A stretch of DNA of 64,000 nucleotides from Verrucomicrobiota bacterium (GTDB taxonomy: Bacteria > Verrucomicrobiota > Verrucomicrobiia > Opitutales > UBA953). The notes under the pieces are model-generated. The model made no database searches and was not told the DNA's origin. It was given only the letters and a program-made list of their open reading frames with translations. Location: NCBI GenBank assembly GCA_030830965.1, contig JAURLX010000019.1:243211-307210 (forward strand). The letters are read 5' to 3'. Below, one piece after another: positions 1 to 8,443 of this stretch (the first letter of the stretch is position 1; each line of letters begins with the position of its first letter). The position numbers and the translations under genes were made by a program.

Positions 1-1
1 C

Positions 2-388
2 GGGTGCGCCTCGTCGGGTACGGAGGGTGTTTTTCACGTCATGGCTGAGATGCCGGTCCGGCCCGGGATGCCCCGCCTGCTGGCTGATGACGTCCATGAC
101 GCCGCCATTCGCTCGGGAAGGGCCGTGGGTTGGAGCGATGCGGCTGACCGGGCCGAGGCCGCCGTGAAGCTGGCCTTCATCTGGACCGAGGACGACGGCA
201 CGATCGCTGGCCGTGTCAGGCTGGCCTGCATCTGGTCGGCCAAGGGGGGCAGGGCAGGACATGTGGCGGATGGCGCCGCCCTGCCGGTCCAATTCTGGAC
301 CCAGACCAGGGCGGCCGAGGCCGCCACCCGGGTCACCTCGGCGCTTCTCCGGGACCTAGCGACCCTCGGTCCCGCAGGCGGCCCCTGA
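2..388 (+). CDS. Uncertain open frame at window edge, possible 3' end of a gene
   Basis: A reading frame open from the left edge to a stop at 388 (first internal ATG at 41). I recognise no family. Tryptophans recur with 17, 17 and 21 residues between them, with similar flanks (AFIW, ACIW, VQFW), suggesting a short internal repeat. GC is clearly higher at codon position 1 than at position 2, the pattern expected of coding DNA, which favours this frame over the minus-strand alternative at 34-336. That alternative has a GTG start overlapping the panE stop (GTGA) and a GGAGAA 8 bases upstream, but encodes almost no acidic residues. If the plus frame is real it converges on panE with a 56-base tail overlap. 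Whether either frame is translated is unresolved. Confidence 0.25.
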   Translation, partial: GCASSGTEGVFHVMAEMPVRPGMPRLLADDVHDAAIRSGRAVGWSDAADRAEAAVKLAFIWTEDDGTIAGRVRLACIWSAKGGRAGHVADGAALPVQFWTQTRAAEAATRVTSALLRDLATLGPAGGP

Positions 389-1274
389 TATCTTCCAGGA
401 GCCTGGTCAGTTCTGGCATGGCCACGCCCGCCTCCACGCCTCGGCGAAGGGGCTCGGCCCAGATGCCGTCGATCTCGACATCGCGACCCTCAAGGTAGTC
501 GATGAGGCTCGAGGGACGATAAGGTCCCATGCGGTCCGTCGCGGTGAACTGCCATTCGATGTGATCGTCGTCGAAGGGCGCGCCGCACGCCCTGGCGGCG
601 GCCGAGACCTCGCCCATGAGCTTCCGGGCCCGGTCGCGCAGGGCAGGCGAGCCGACGATGAGGTCCGTCGTGACGCCCCCCGCGGCGATGGAGAGTCCGT
701 TGAATGGGATGTTCCAGCAAAGTTTCTTCCAGAGGACGCCTTCCAGCGAATTTTCCGTCCGGGAATCCACCCCTGCCTTGGAGAGCAGGCCTGAGCAGAG
801 TTCCGCCGCCGGTCCGGCCGGTCCTCGGCATGAGGCCAGGCGGACGTGTCCAGCCAGGCTGCTGCGCACGACGCCGCCTGGCATACGGTTGATGCACACG
901 AAACAGAGTCCGGCCACGAGGCGCTCCTCCGGAACAAGGCCTTGGAGGGTCTCGACGTTGCCCATTCCGTTCTGGAGCGTGAGTAGCACGGTACCGGAAC
1001 GCATCAACGGCGCGACGAGCCCGGGCAGGAGACGGTTGACCGTCGACTTGATGGTCACGATCACCAAATCGCACCCTCCGATGGTCTCCGTCGTCTCGTG
1101 TACCCCGGCGATGGGCGGTCGGCGGCGACCATGCGCATCCTCGAGGGTCAGGCCGTCCTGACGCAGCGATGCCGCCGACGAACGGGCATGCAGGTGGACT
1201 TCGTGCCCGGCCAGGGCCAGAAGGCCGCCGTACCAGCAGCCCACGGCTCCGGCTCCAACGACCGCGATCTTCAT
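333..1274 (-). CDS. panE: 2-dehydropantoate 2-reductase family protein
   Basis: Predicted cytosolic NADPH-dependent reductase of the ketopantoate reductase family, which reduces 2-dehydropantoate to pantoate on the way to coenzyme A. The 313-residue protein opens with a Rossmann motif (GAGAVG at about residues 7-12), carries the family LQNGMGN segment near residue 100, and has a paired lysine (LWKKLCWN) in the region of the family's catalytic lysine. Length is normal. Its ATG overlaps the nadB stop by four bases (ATGA), so the two are probably translationally coupled; NAD and CoA precursor synthesis would then be co-expressed. Many PanE-like paralogues act on other 2-oxo acids, so the exact substrate is inferred. 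Confidence 0.8.
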   Translation of the reverse strand: MKIAVVGAGAVGCWYGGLLALAGHEVHLHARSSAASLRQDGLTLEDAHGRRRPPIAGVHETTETIGGCDLVIVTIKSTVNRLLPGLVAPLMRSGTVLLTLQNGMGNVETLQGLVPEERLVAGLCFVCINRMPGGVVRSSLAGHVRLASCRGPAGPAAELCSGLLSKAGVDSRTENSLEGVLWKKLCWNIPFNGLSIAAGGVTTDLIVGSPALRDRARKLMGEVSAAARACGAPFDDDHIEWQFTATDRMGPYRPSSLIDYLEGRDVEIDGIWAEPLRRGVEAGVAMPELTRLLEDIRGRLRDRGSLGPGEAPR

Positions 1275-2884
1275 GGGCGGTCAGACGTGCGGCGCACGGA
1301 GGAGTGGGCGGCGAGCGGGAGGCGGCCGGGGTAGTCGAGGGTGAAATGCAATCCCCGGCTTTCCTGGCGCTGCAGTGCGCATTCGACGATGAGTTCGGCG
1401 GTCTGGATGAGGTTGCGCAGCTCGAGGAGGCGCGGCTCGACCTTGAAGTTCCAATAATAGTCGCGCACCTCGTCGGCCAAGGTGCGGATGCGGGTGCGCG
1501 CCCGCTGCAGACGTTTGGTGCTGCGCACGATGCCCACATAGTCCCACATGGTGCGCCGGAGCTCATCCCAGTTGTGGGTGAGCACGACACGCTCGTCCGG
1601 ATCTCCGGCCGAGCCGTCGACCCATGGAGGCAGCCCGGGCGGAACTTCCTCTCTTCGGGAGGCCTCGTCTGCCGCCGCCTCGGCCCCGTCATGCGCGATC
1701 ACAACCGCTTCGAGGAGCGAGTTCGACGCCAGCCGGTTTGCGCCGTGCAGTCCGGTGCAGGCGACCTCGCCGACCGCGTAGAGTCCGGGTAGCGACGAAC
1801 GACCGGCGAGATCCGTGGCGACGCCGCCGCAGAGGTAATGGGCCGCGGGCACGACGGGCAGGGGTGTGACGGAGGGGTCCAGACCAGCCTTCAGGCAGGT
1901 TTCGTTGATGTGCGGGAATCGTTCGGAGAAGGCCCCGTGGGCGGCCTGGGTGGCGTCGAGCAGGACGTGCGAGGCGCCAGTCCGTTTCATCACAGCGTCG
2001 ATCGCCCTGGCGACGACATCCCGGGGGGCAAGGTCGCCTTGCTCATGAAAATCGGGCATGAAAGCCCGGCCCGAAAGGTCACGCAGGACCGCGCCCTCGC
2101 CACGCACCGCCTCCGAGATGAGGGCCCGCCCGCCATCCGCGGCCCGCAGGGCGGTGGGGTGGAACTGCACCATCTCCATGTCCCTGATCTCGGCGCCGGC
2201 CCGGTAGGCCATGGCGACGCCGTCGCCGGTGGCGATGTCGGGATTGGTCGTGAACTGGTAGACCTGCCCGACTCCTCCCGTGGCCAGCACGACCACCTTG
2301 GCCCGCATCGTCCTCACGCCTCCGCCCAACGTGTCGAGCACATGGACCCCGATGACGCGATCGTCCGCCCCTCCCATCGGGGTGCGTCCGTCGACCTTGG
2401 CTCGCGTGACCAGATCGATCGCAAGATGATGTTCCAGCATGCTGACGCCGGGCGATTCGGCCACCGCGCGGAGCAAGGCGGATTCGATTGCGCGGCCGGT
2501 CATGTCCCGGGCGTGCAGGATGCGACGCCTTGAATGCCCGCCTTCGCGTCCGAGGTCGGGTCTTCCATCGGGACCATGCTCAAACTTCACGCCCCAGGCG
2601 ATGAGCTCCCTCACGCGCTCCGGACCGCGTTCGACGATGTGCCGCACGGCTTCTTCGTCGCAAAGCCCGTCGCCGGCTTCCAACGTGTCCCGGACGTGGC
2701 TGGCGAAGTCGTCGGCCGTGTCGGTGACGCAGGCGATGCCGCCCTGCGCCCAGTTCGTGTTAGACTCGGCGCCCGTCTTCTTCGTCACGATCGCGACGCT
2801 CAGCCCCCTGCGGGCGAGACCGAGCGCGAAGCTGAGGCCGCCGATGCCGCTGCCCACCACGATGGCGTCATGCCGGTTATTCAT
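1271..2884 (-). CDS. nadB: L-aspartate oxidase
   Basis: Flavoprotein catalysing the first step of de novo NAD synthesis, oxidising L-aspartate to iminoaspartate. The 537-residue product has the N-terminal FAD-binding GSGIGG motif, the NTNWAQGGIA segment typical of NadB, MVQFHPTAL, AAHYLCGGV, and LHGANRLASNSLLEA near the second FAD contact, followed by a helical C-terminal domain. I chose the ATG at 2884 (MNNRHDAIVVG) rather than an upstream in-frame start at 2980, because the extra 32 residues are Pro/Ser-rich, are not part of the family and would run into the divergent gene at 2926. No nadA or nadC is in the window. It is followed by panE with an ATGA overlap. Confidence 0.93.
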   Translation of the reverse strand: MNNRHDAIVVGSGIGGLSFALGLARRGLSVAIVTKKTGAESNTNWAQGGIACVTDTADDFASHVRDTLEAGDGLCDEEAVRHIVERGPERVRELIAWGVKFEHGPDGRPDLGREGGHSRRRILHARDMTGRAIESALLRAVAESPGVSMLEHHLAIDLVTRAKVDGRTPMGGADDRVIGVHVLDTLGGGVRTMRAKVVVLATGGVGQVYQFTTNPDIATGDGVAMAYRAGAEIRDMEMVQFHPTALRAADGGRALISEAVRGEGAVLRDLSGRAFMPDFHEQGDLAPRDVVARAIDAVMKRTGASHVLLDATQAAHGAFSERFPHINETCLKAGLDPSVTPLPVVPAAHYLCGGVATDLAGRSSLPGLYAVGEVACTGLHGANRLASNSLLEAVVIAHDGAEAAADEASRREEVPPGLPPWVDGSAGDPDERVVLTHNWDELRRTMWDYVGIVRSTKRLQRARTRIRTLADEVRDYYWNFKVEPRLLELRNLIQTAELIVECALQRQESRGLHFTLDYPGRLPLAAHSSVRRTSDRP

Positions 2885-2925
2885 CGAAAAGGGGCAAGTT
2901 ACCCCGTCATCACGGCTCAACAAGT

Positions 2926-4281
2926 GTGGATTTGACGCAGAAGGCGGGGGCAGATACCTCGAAAACGGTGGAAATCGCAATCATACTGGCCTGCTGGCTC
3001 ATGGTCGGACTCTTCGAGCTATCGGAGATGTCCATCGTCTCATCCAACCGGCGTCGACTGTCCAAGCTCGCGGAACAGGGCAGCAAGGGCGCCGCCCAGG
3101 CCTTGGCCCTCCTCGCCAACCCTTCAAAGTTCCTGTCCACCGTGCAGGTGGGACTGACCTTCGGCAGCATCATCGCGGCCACCTACGGGGGCCAGCCCCT
3201 GGCCATGAAGATCGCGCCCCTGCTCGCGCAGGCCCCGGTCGTCTGGATCGCAGAGAATGCCGAGGGCATCGCCCGCGGCGGGGTCTCGTTCCTCATCGGC
3301 TCCCTCACGATCGTCTGCGCCGAGATTGTGCCCAAGCGGGTCGGTCTGGGCAATCCCGAGGGCCTGGCCGAGATGGTGTCACGGCCGATGGCCTTCATGG
3401 CGGCCCTGGCCTCACCGCTGGTGTCATCGCTGAGCTTCCTGGCCGACGTGATTCTCTACGCATTCGGACGCCGTCACACCCAGGAGGAGAAGATGTCCGA
3501 GGACGAGCTGCGGATGATGGTCGACCAAGGCATGGCCTCCGGCGTCCTGCACGCATACGAGCACCGGATGGTGCACGGCGCGCTGTCCCTCGACCAGGTG
3601 ACCGCCGAGTCCCTGATGACCCCGAGCAATCGCGTGGTCTGGCTCAATGTCAACGACGGCGATGAGGTCAACTGGCGCAAGATCGTCTCCTCGGGGCACA
3701 CCTGGTTCCCCGTCTTCCAGGGCAGTCCCGACAGGCCCCTGGGCGTCGTGTCCGTGAAGCGCCTCTGGGCGAACCTTTCGCTCACGGGCTCGGTCACCAT
3801 CAAGGATGTCCTCACGGATCCGCCGACGGTGGCCCCCGGGTTGACCGGCACCCAGCTCCTTGAGCGCTTCCGGAAGGACAGGATACACCTGGCGGTCGTC
3901 TCCGACGAATTCGGGCGCGTGCGTGGCGTGGTATCGCTTAACGATGTCCTTGAATGCGTCATGGGGGAACTCCCCAACGAGGCCTCTTCCCTCCGGCAGC
4001 ACGGAAGGCCGGTCCGGCGGCGCGAGGACGGCAGCTGGCTGGTCGACGGATCGGTCTCGATCGATGATTTCCGCGAGGCCACCGGCATCATCGGCCGGCT
4101 CCCTGACGAGGGCTCCGGGCGTTACACGATCATCGCCGGCTTCATCATGCGTTCATTGGGCCGGTTGCCACAGGAGGGCGACAGGATTGAGGCGCTGGGG
4201 CATGTCTTCGAAGTCGTCGACATGGACGGGCACCGGGTGGAGAAGGTGCTCGTCATGCCGAAGGCGGCCCCGGCCGCCTGA
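2926..4281 (+). CDS. CNNM/CorC-type membrane protein with CBS pair
   Basis: Inner-membrane protein of the HlyC/CorC (CNNM) family, linked in other bacteria to divalent-cation efflux or tolerance. In the 451-residue product, residues about 15-180 form the DUF21 membrane domain with several hydrophobic helices. A pair of CBS domains follows (about 205-340, including LMTPSNRVVWLN and DRIHLAVVSDEFG), then a CorC_HlyC-type C-terminal domain (about 360-440, LVDGSVSIDDFREATG). The start is GTG at 2926; there is no strong Shine-Dalgarno sequence and the gap to divergent nadB is only 41 bases, so the promoters must be compact or overlap coding sequence. It ends two bases before the hisF stop on the other strand. 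The transported ion is not evident. Confidence 0.85.
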   Translation: MDLTQKAGADTSKTVEIAIILACWLMVGLFELSEMSIVSSNRRRLSKLAEQGSKGAAQALALLANPSKFLSTVQVGLTFGSIIAATYGGQPLAMKIAPLLAQAPVVWIAENAEGIARGGVSFLIGSLTIVCAEIVPKRVGLGNPEGLAEMVSRPMAFMAALASPLVSSLSFLADVILYAFGRRHTQEEKMSEDELRMMVDQGMASGVLHAYEHRMVHGALSLDQVTAESLMTPSNRVVWLNVNDGDEVNWRKIVSSGHTWFPVFQGSPDRPLGVVSVKRLWANLSLTGSVTIKDVLTDPPTVAPGLTGTQLLERFRKDRIHLAVVSDEFGRVRGVVSLNDVLECVMGELPNEASSLRQHGRPVRRREDGSWLVDGSVSIDDFREATGIIGRLPDEGSGRYTIIAGFIMRSLGRLPQEGDRIEALGHVFEVVDMDGHRVEKVLVMPKAAPAA

Positions 4282-4283
4282 GC

Positions 4284-5042
4284 CTAGAGCCTGACCGGCA
4301 GGCCGGCCGCCCGCAGACGCTCCTTGGCCTGACGCACGGTGTAGGTGCCGAAGTGGAAGATGCTCGCCGCGAGCACGGCGCTCGCCCCGCCTTCCTGCAG
4401 GACGGCGACGAGGTGGTCGAGGTCTCCGGCCCCGCCCGAGGCGATGACAGGCACTTCGACGGCTTCCGAGACCGCACGATTCAGCGGGAGGTCGTAGCCG
4501 GCGGCGGTGCCGTCGCGGTCCATGCTGGTAAGGAGAATTTCGCCGGCCCCGAGCGAGGCGACCTTGCGAGCCCACTCGATGGCGTCGAGTCCGGTCGGGT
4601 TGCGCCCGCCATGCGTGAAGACCTCCCACCGGCCCTCTCCTGTTCGCTTGGCGTCGATGGCGACGACGATGCACTGGCTGCCGAACTTGCGCGCAGCCTC
4701 AAGCACGAGCGATGGCTCTTGGATGGCCGAGGTGTTGAGCGAGACCTTGTCCGCCCCGGCGTTGAGCATGGTGCGGACGTCCTCGACGGAACGCAGGCCG
4801 CCGCCGACGGTCAGCGGCATGAAGACCTGATCCGCGGTGCGTTCGACGACATCCACCATGGTCCTGCGACCGTCGCTGGAGGCCGTGATGTCGAGGAACA
4901 CGAGTTCGTCGGCGCCCTGCTGCTCGTAGGCGGCGGCGACCGCTACGGGATCCCCGGCGTCCCGCAGCTCCTCGAACTTCACGCCCTTGACCACGCGGCC
5001 GCCATGGACGTCCAGGCAGGGGATGATGCGGACTGAGAGCAT
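4284..5042 (-). CDS. hisF: Imidazole glycerol phosphate synthase, cyclase subunit
   Basis: Cyclase subunit of IGP synthase, which uses ammonia from HisH to turn PRFAR into imidazole glycerol phosphate and AICAR in histidine synthesis. The 252-residue TIM barrel has the catalytic aspartates in [14 protein letters not shown] near residue 11 and VVAIDAKR near residue 130, plus phosphate-binding loops such as LTVGGGLRS and [11 protein letters not shown]. Length is standard. The partner hisH and the other his genes are not here, so the pathway is dispersed. It is the last gene of a minus-strand run (metG, isochorismate synthase, dtd, hisF), 30 bases after dtd. Confidence 0.95.
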   Translation of the reverse strand: MLSVRIIPCLDVHGGRVVKGVKFEELRDAGDPVAVAAAYEQQGADELVFLDITASSDGRRTMVDVVERTADQVFMPLTVGGGLRSVEDVRTMLNAGADKVSLNTSAIQEPSLVLEAARKFGSQCIVVAIDAKRTGEGRWEVFTHGGRNPTGLDAIEWARKVASLGAGEILLTSMDRDGTAAGYDLPLNRAVSEAVEVPVIASGGAGDLDHLVAVLQEGGASAVLAASIFHFGTYTVRQAKERLRAAGLPVRL

Positions 5043-5072
5043 GCCTTTGCAGGGGTAGGGGAGGGAGGGCTG

Positions 5073-5516
5073 CTAGTAAAGCACGACCGTGACCGGGCCG
5101 TCGTTGAGGATCTCCACCTCCATGTCCGAGCCGAAGAAGCCGGTGCGCACGTCCACGCCCGACTCCTTTTGCAGCAGTTCCACGAAAAGGTCGAACAGGG
5201 GCAGGGCGGAGCCGGCTTTCGCCGCGCGATGAAAGGAAGGCCGGTTGCCTTTAGAGAAGTCCGCCAGCAGGGTGAACTGGCTCACCGCGAGGACCTCCCC
5301 GCCAGCGTCGCGCAGGTTGAGCCCCATCTTCCCGTCCATATCCTCCATCAGGCGGACCTTCGCCACCTCCGCCGCCAGCCGGCGCACCTCGGCTTCTCCG
5401 TCCTCGGCGGCGATGCCGACTAGCAGCACATACCCTCGGCCGATCGAGGCGGAGGGGGCCGTGCCGTCCTTCCGCCTGACCGAAGCACGGTGCACGCGCT
5501 GCAGGACGACCATCAT
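5073..5516 (-). CDS. dtd: D-aminoacyl-tRNA deacylase
   Basis: Cytosolic proofreading enzyme that hydrolyses D-amino acids (and glycine mischarged on tRNA-Ala) from tRNA. The 147-residue protein shows the family signatures SQFTLLADFSKGNRPSF around residues 78-95 and the C-terminal NDGPVTVVLY with the conserved Gly-Pro that reads chirality. The start is one of two adjacent ATG codons at 5516 or 5513. The upstream isochorismate synthase stop lies two bases away, so the genes are almost certainly co-transcribed. Position downstream of metG places two tRNA-charging functions in one operon. Confidence 0.95.
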   Translation of the reverse strand: MMVVLQRVHRASVRRKDGTAPSASIGRGYVLLVGIAAEDGEAEVRRLAAEVAKVRLMEDMDGKMGLNLRDAGGEVLAVSQFTLLADFSKGNRPSFHRAAKAGSALPLFDLFVELLQKESGVDVRTGFFGSDMEVEILNDGPVTVVLY

Positions 5517-5518
5517 GG

Positions 5519-6853
5519 TCAGGTAAGAGCGTCAAGGGCCGTGCGGAGCTTCATTTCGGTCTCCGCCGACTCGGCCGCCGGATCCGAGCCCGCCACGATG
5601 CCCGCGCCGGCGAAGGCCCTGGCCTCCTCGCCACGCAGTCGTGCGCAACGGAGGGCGACGAACAGCTTGCCCGACTTACCGTCGGCGGCGATCCAACCAA
5701 CCGCGCCGGTATAAAGGCCGCGGTCATGGGGCTCGAAGCCCGGGATGAAGGGCAGGGCCAGGGCCCTTGGCTTGCCGCCCACGGCCGGCGTCGGGTGCAG
5801 TTCGCCTGCGACTTCCAGGAACCGGCGGTCGGCCGGCATCCGCCCTACGATGGGCGTTCGCAGGTGCATGACGTTGCCCAGACGGAGCAATTCGGCGTCG
5901 CGGCGCGTGGCGGCGAGCACGCCGACCATGCCCAGACGCCTCAGGATCGATTGCGTGACGGCGTCGTGCTCGCGACGGTCCTTGTCGCTGGTCAGCAGGG
6001 CCTCGGCGAGGCTCGCGTCCTCGGCGGCGGATTCGCCGCGGCGGGTGGTGCCGGCGACGGACTCCGTACGGACTTCGCCGTCGAAGAGCGAGAGGAGCGT
6101 CTCGGGGGTGGCGCCGACCATGGAGCCCTCAGCCTCGTCGACAAGGAATGCATGGCAGGGCGCATTGGCGCGGCGCAGCCGATGCAGGGTCGCGTAGACG
6201 TCGAAAGGCGTGTTCCGACGCCAGTCGAAGGCGCGGGTGAGGACGACTTTCTCGAACGAACCCTCCCGGATTAGCTCGGTCGCACGCTTCACTGCGTCGG
6301 GGAACCAGCTGCCGCCGACCTCGTTGAGCACCGTGGCGCCCGGCTGACGCACCGCGGCCGAGCGTGTGCGGTAGACGAACCGGCGGAAGATCTCAGCCCG
6401 ACGGACCAGACGTTCGGCGCAGCCCGGGGCGGCGGACTCGGCCAGCGTCACCCGGGTGCGCCCCTCCTCCGTCACCACCTGCCAGGAGGGTAGGAAGAGG
6501 ACCGTGTCCTGGCCGGCTTCGGCCGAGCCGGGGTAGAAGGGGAACGTGGCGATCAGCCTCGGCGCGGGCCCCACGCAGGAAAGCTGGGCGTTGAGGTCGC
6601 GCATCCAGCGGTCGGCCTCGATGAAGCGCCGCTCACCCCGACCCCTCCAGATGGCGACCGGCTCCGCGGCGGCATGGGCGCGACTGCGCGAAGGATTCTC
6701 AAAGTATCCACGGGGCGCGGGCGGCGCGAGCGTCTCCAAGACGGCGAGCGGATCGAGCTCAGCCGATGCGAACGAATAGCTGATCCAGCCCCGCCCCTCC
6801 CGCTCGGCTTCAGCCTGCTCCAGCTGGTCGCGAATCTCGAGGGCTTCGGCCAT
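5519..6853 (-). CDS. menF: Isochorismate synthase
   Basis: Chorismate-binding enzyme that isomerises chorismate to isochorismate, the entry to menaquinone (or catecholate siderophore) synthesis. The 444-residue protein has a weakly conserved N-terminal half and a typical chorismate-binding C-terminal half: EKVVLTRAFDW, MVGATPETLLS, SVAGTTRRGES, and LHPTPAVGG, the signature that separates isochorismate synthases from anthranilate and aminodeoxychorismate synthases, then AGIVAGSDPAAESAETEMK. It starts three bases after the metG stop. No other men genes are nearby; menaquinone is the more likely end product, but an entC-like role cannot be excluded because an EntS-like MFS gene and an esterase lie at 50.5-52.8 kb. 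Confidence 0.88.
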   Translation of the reverse strand: MAEALEIRDQLEQAEAEREGRGWISYSFASAELDPLAVLETLAPPAPRGYFENPSRSRAHAAAEPVAIWRGRGERRFIEADRWMRDLNAQLSCVGPAPRLIATFPFYPGSAEAGQDTVLFLPSWQVVTEEGRTRVTLAESAAPGCAERLVRRAEIFRRFVYRTRSAAVRQPGATVLNEVGGSWFPDAVKRATELIREGSFEKVVLTRAFDWRRNTPFDVYATLHRLRRANAPCHAFLVDEAEGSMVGATPETLLSLFDGEVRTESVAGTTRRGESAAEDASLAEALLTSDKDRREHDAVTQSILRRLGMVGVLAATRRDAELLRLGNVMHLRTPIVGRMPADRRFLEVAGELHPTPAVGGKPRALALPFIPGFEPHDRGLYTGAVGWIAADGKSGKLFVALRCARLRGEEARAFAGAGIVAGSDPAAESAETEMKLRTALDALT

Positions 6854-6856
6854 CGG

Positions 6857-8392
6857 TCAGGCGGGCGGCGCAGGCGGCGTATCGACCTGCGGGAACAGGA
6901 TGCACTTCTCAGCGACCTTGACCCCGCTTCCGGCGGCCGACCAGTCGAAGGCGGAGTAATCGGCCGGGACGGGCTGCCCGATGTGCTCCAGCATCGTCCG
7001 GGCCGTGCCGGGCATGACCGGCAGCAAGGCGGTGCCGACCAGACGGAGTCCTTCGGAGACGTGCGCTAGGCAGGAATCCAGTCGGGCGCGGTCAGCAGGG
7101 TCGGCTGACTTGGCCAGCTTCCAGGGCGCCCGCGTCTCGATGTAGGCGTTGAGGGCGTTGATGAACGTCCAAAGTCCTTCGAGCGCCCGGCTGACCTGAT
7201 GCTCCGCGAAGGCCTCGTCGTAGGCCTTGCGCGTCTCAGTCCAGAGCGCGCGCACGGACCGTTCAGGATCCTCGTCGGCTACGGCGGCAGGCACGGTCCC
7301 GGAGCAGTTGCGTCCGACCATGTTGAGCAGACGGTTCACGAGGTTGCCCAGGCTGTTGCCCAGATCGGCCTTGTAGCGGCCGTTGAAGCCCGCGTCCGAG
7401 AAATCCGCATCCTGCCCGACGACCATCTCCCGGCTCAGATAGTACCGGAAGGCGTCCGTGCCGTGCGACTGGACGTAGGCGAGGCTATCGGTGGCATTGC
7501 CGGAGCTCTTGGAAGCCTTCTTCTTGTCGATCGTCCACCAGCCGTGCACAAGCAGGCGGCGAGGTGGTTCGATGCCGAGGGCCTTGAGCATGCAGGGCCA
7601 GTAGACGGCGTGGGGAGGGGAGAGGATGTCCTTGCCGATGACGTGCAGATCGGCCGGCCAGAGGTCCTTGTCCGCGACGGCGGAATAATAGTTGGTGAGC
7701 GCGTCGAACCAGACATAGGTGACGAATCCGGGGTCGAAGGGCAGCTCTACGCCCCAGGTCAGGCGCGACTTGGGCCGGGAGATGCAGAGGTCGTTCATCG
7801 GTTCCTTGAGGAACTCCAGCACCTGATTCTGACGGAAGCGAGGGAGGATGAAGTCAGGGTTGGATCGGATGTGATCGACGAGCCAGGACTGGAACTTCGA
7901 GATGCGGAAGTAGTAGTTCTCCTCCGAAGTCTGGGTGACCTCCCCGTAGATCTCGGGCCACTCGCCGTTCTCATCGCGGTCCTTGTCGGAAAGGAACTGC
8001 TCCTGGCGCACCGAGTACCAGCCGCTCTTGGTATCCTTGAAGATAAGCCCCTCGGCGTAGAGGCGGCTGAGGAAGTCCTGCACCACCTTCGTGTGCCGGG
8101 GTTCGGTCGTACGGATGTAGTCGTCGTTCGAGATGTCCAGCCCCACGAGCATGGACTTGAAGCCGACGGCGACCTCGTCCACCAGCGCCTGGGGCGAGAC
8201 GCCCCGCTGCTGGGCGGTCTGCTGGACCTTCTGGCCGTGCTCGTCCAGTCCGGTCAGGAAGTGAACCTTGCGGCCGGTCATCCGCGCATGGCGGGCAAGC
8301 ACGTCGGCGAGCACCTTCTCGTAGGCGTGTCCGAGGTGGGGCGCGCCGTTAGCGTAGTCGATCGCGGTGGTGATGTAGAAGGAGCCCGACAT
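6857..8392 (-). CDS. metG: Methionyl-tRNA synthetase
   Basis: Class I synthetase charging tRNA-Met. The HIGH motif appears as PHLGH (about residues 18-22) and KMSKS as KKASKSSGN near residue 300. The connective region (SGWYSVRQEQFLSDKD) lacks a CxxC zinc knuckle, placing it in the short knuckle-free group, and there is no C-terminal tRNA-binding (Trbp111-like) appendix at 511 residues. I chose ATG 8392 (MSGSFYITTAIDYANG) over the in-frame start at 8407 because family homology begins at once. It heads a tightly packed run with menF, dtd and hisF, about 50 bases after an unrelated-looking gene. Confidence 0.94.
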   Translation of the reverse strand: MSGSFYITTAIDYANGAPHLGHAYEKVLADVLARHARMTGRKVHFLTGLDEHGQKVQQTAQQRGVSPQALVDEVAVGFKSMLVGLDISNDDYIRTTEPRHTKVVQDFLSRLYAEGLIFKDTKSGWYSVRQEQFLSDKDRDENGEWPEIYGEVTQTSEENYYFRISKFQSWLVDHIRSNPDFILPRFRQNQVLEFLKEPMNDLCISRPKSRLTWGVELPFDPGFVTYVWFDALTNYYSAVADKDLWPADLHVIGKDILSPPHAVYWPCMLKALGIEPPRRLLVHGWWTIDKKKASKSSGNATDSLAYVQSHGTDAFRYYLSREMVVGQDADFSDAGFNGRYKADLGNSLGNLVNRLLNMVGRNCSGTVPAAVADEDPERSVRALWTETRKAYDEAFAEHQVSRALEGLWTFINALNAYIETRAPWKLAKSADPADRARLDSCLAHVSEGLRLVGTALLPVMPGTARTMLEHIGQPVPADYSAFDWSAAGSGVKVAEKCILFPQVDTPPAPPA

Positions 8393-8443
8393 GGATGCCG
8401 GCCTCAAGATGGCCGGAAAGTGGTTTCGCTCAACCCCGAAGGG

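Noticed and set aside
34..336. Minus-strand frame starting at GTG overlapping the panE stop
   Set aside because: The overlap and possible ribosome-binding site are attractive, but the product has almost no acidic residues and its codon-position GC pattern is inverted (position 2 richer than 1). Kept only as an alternative to the plus frame.
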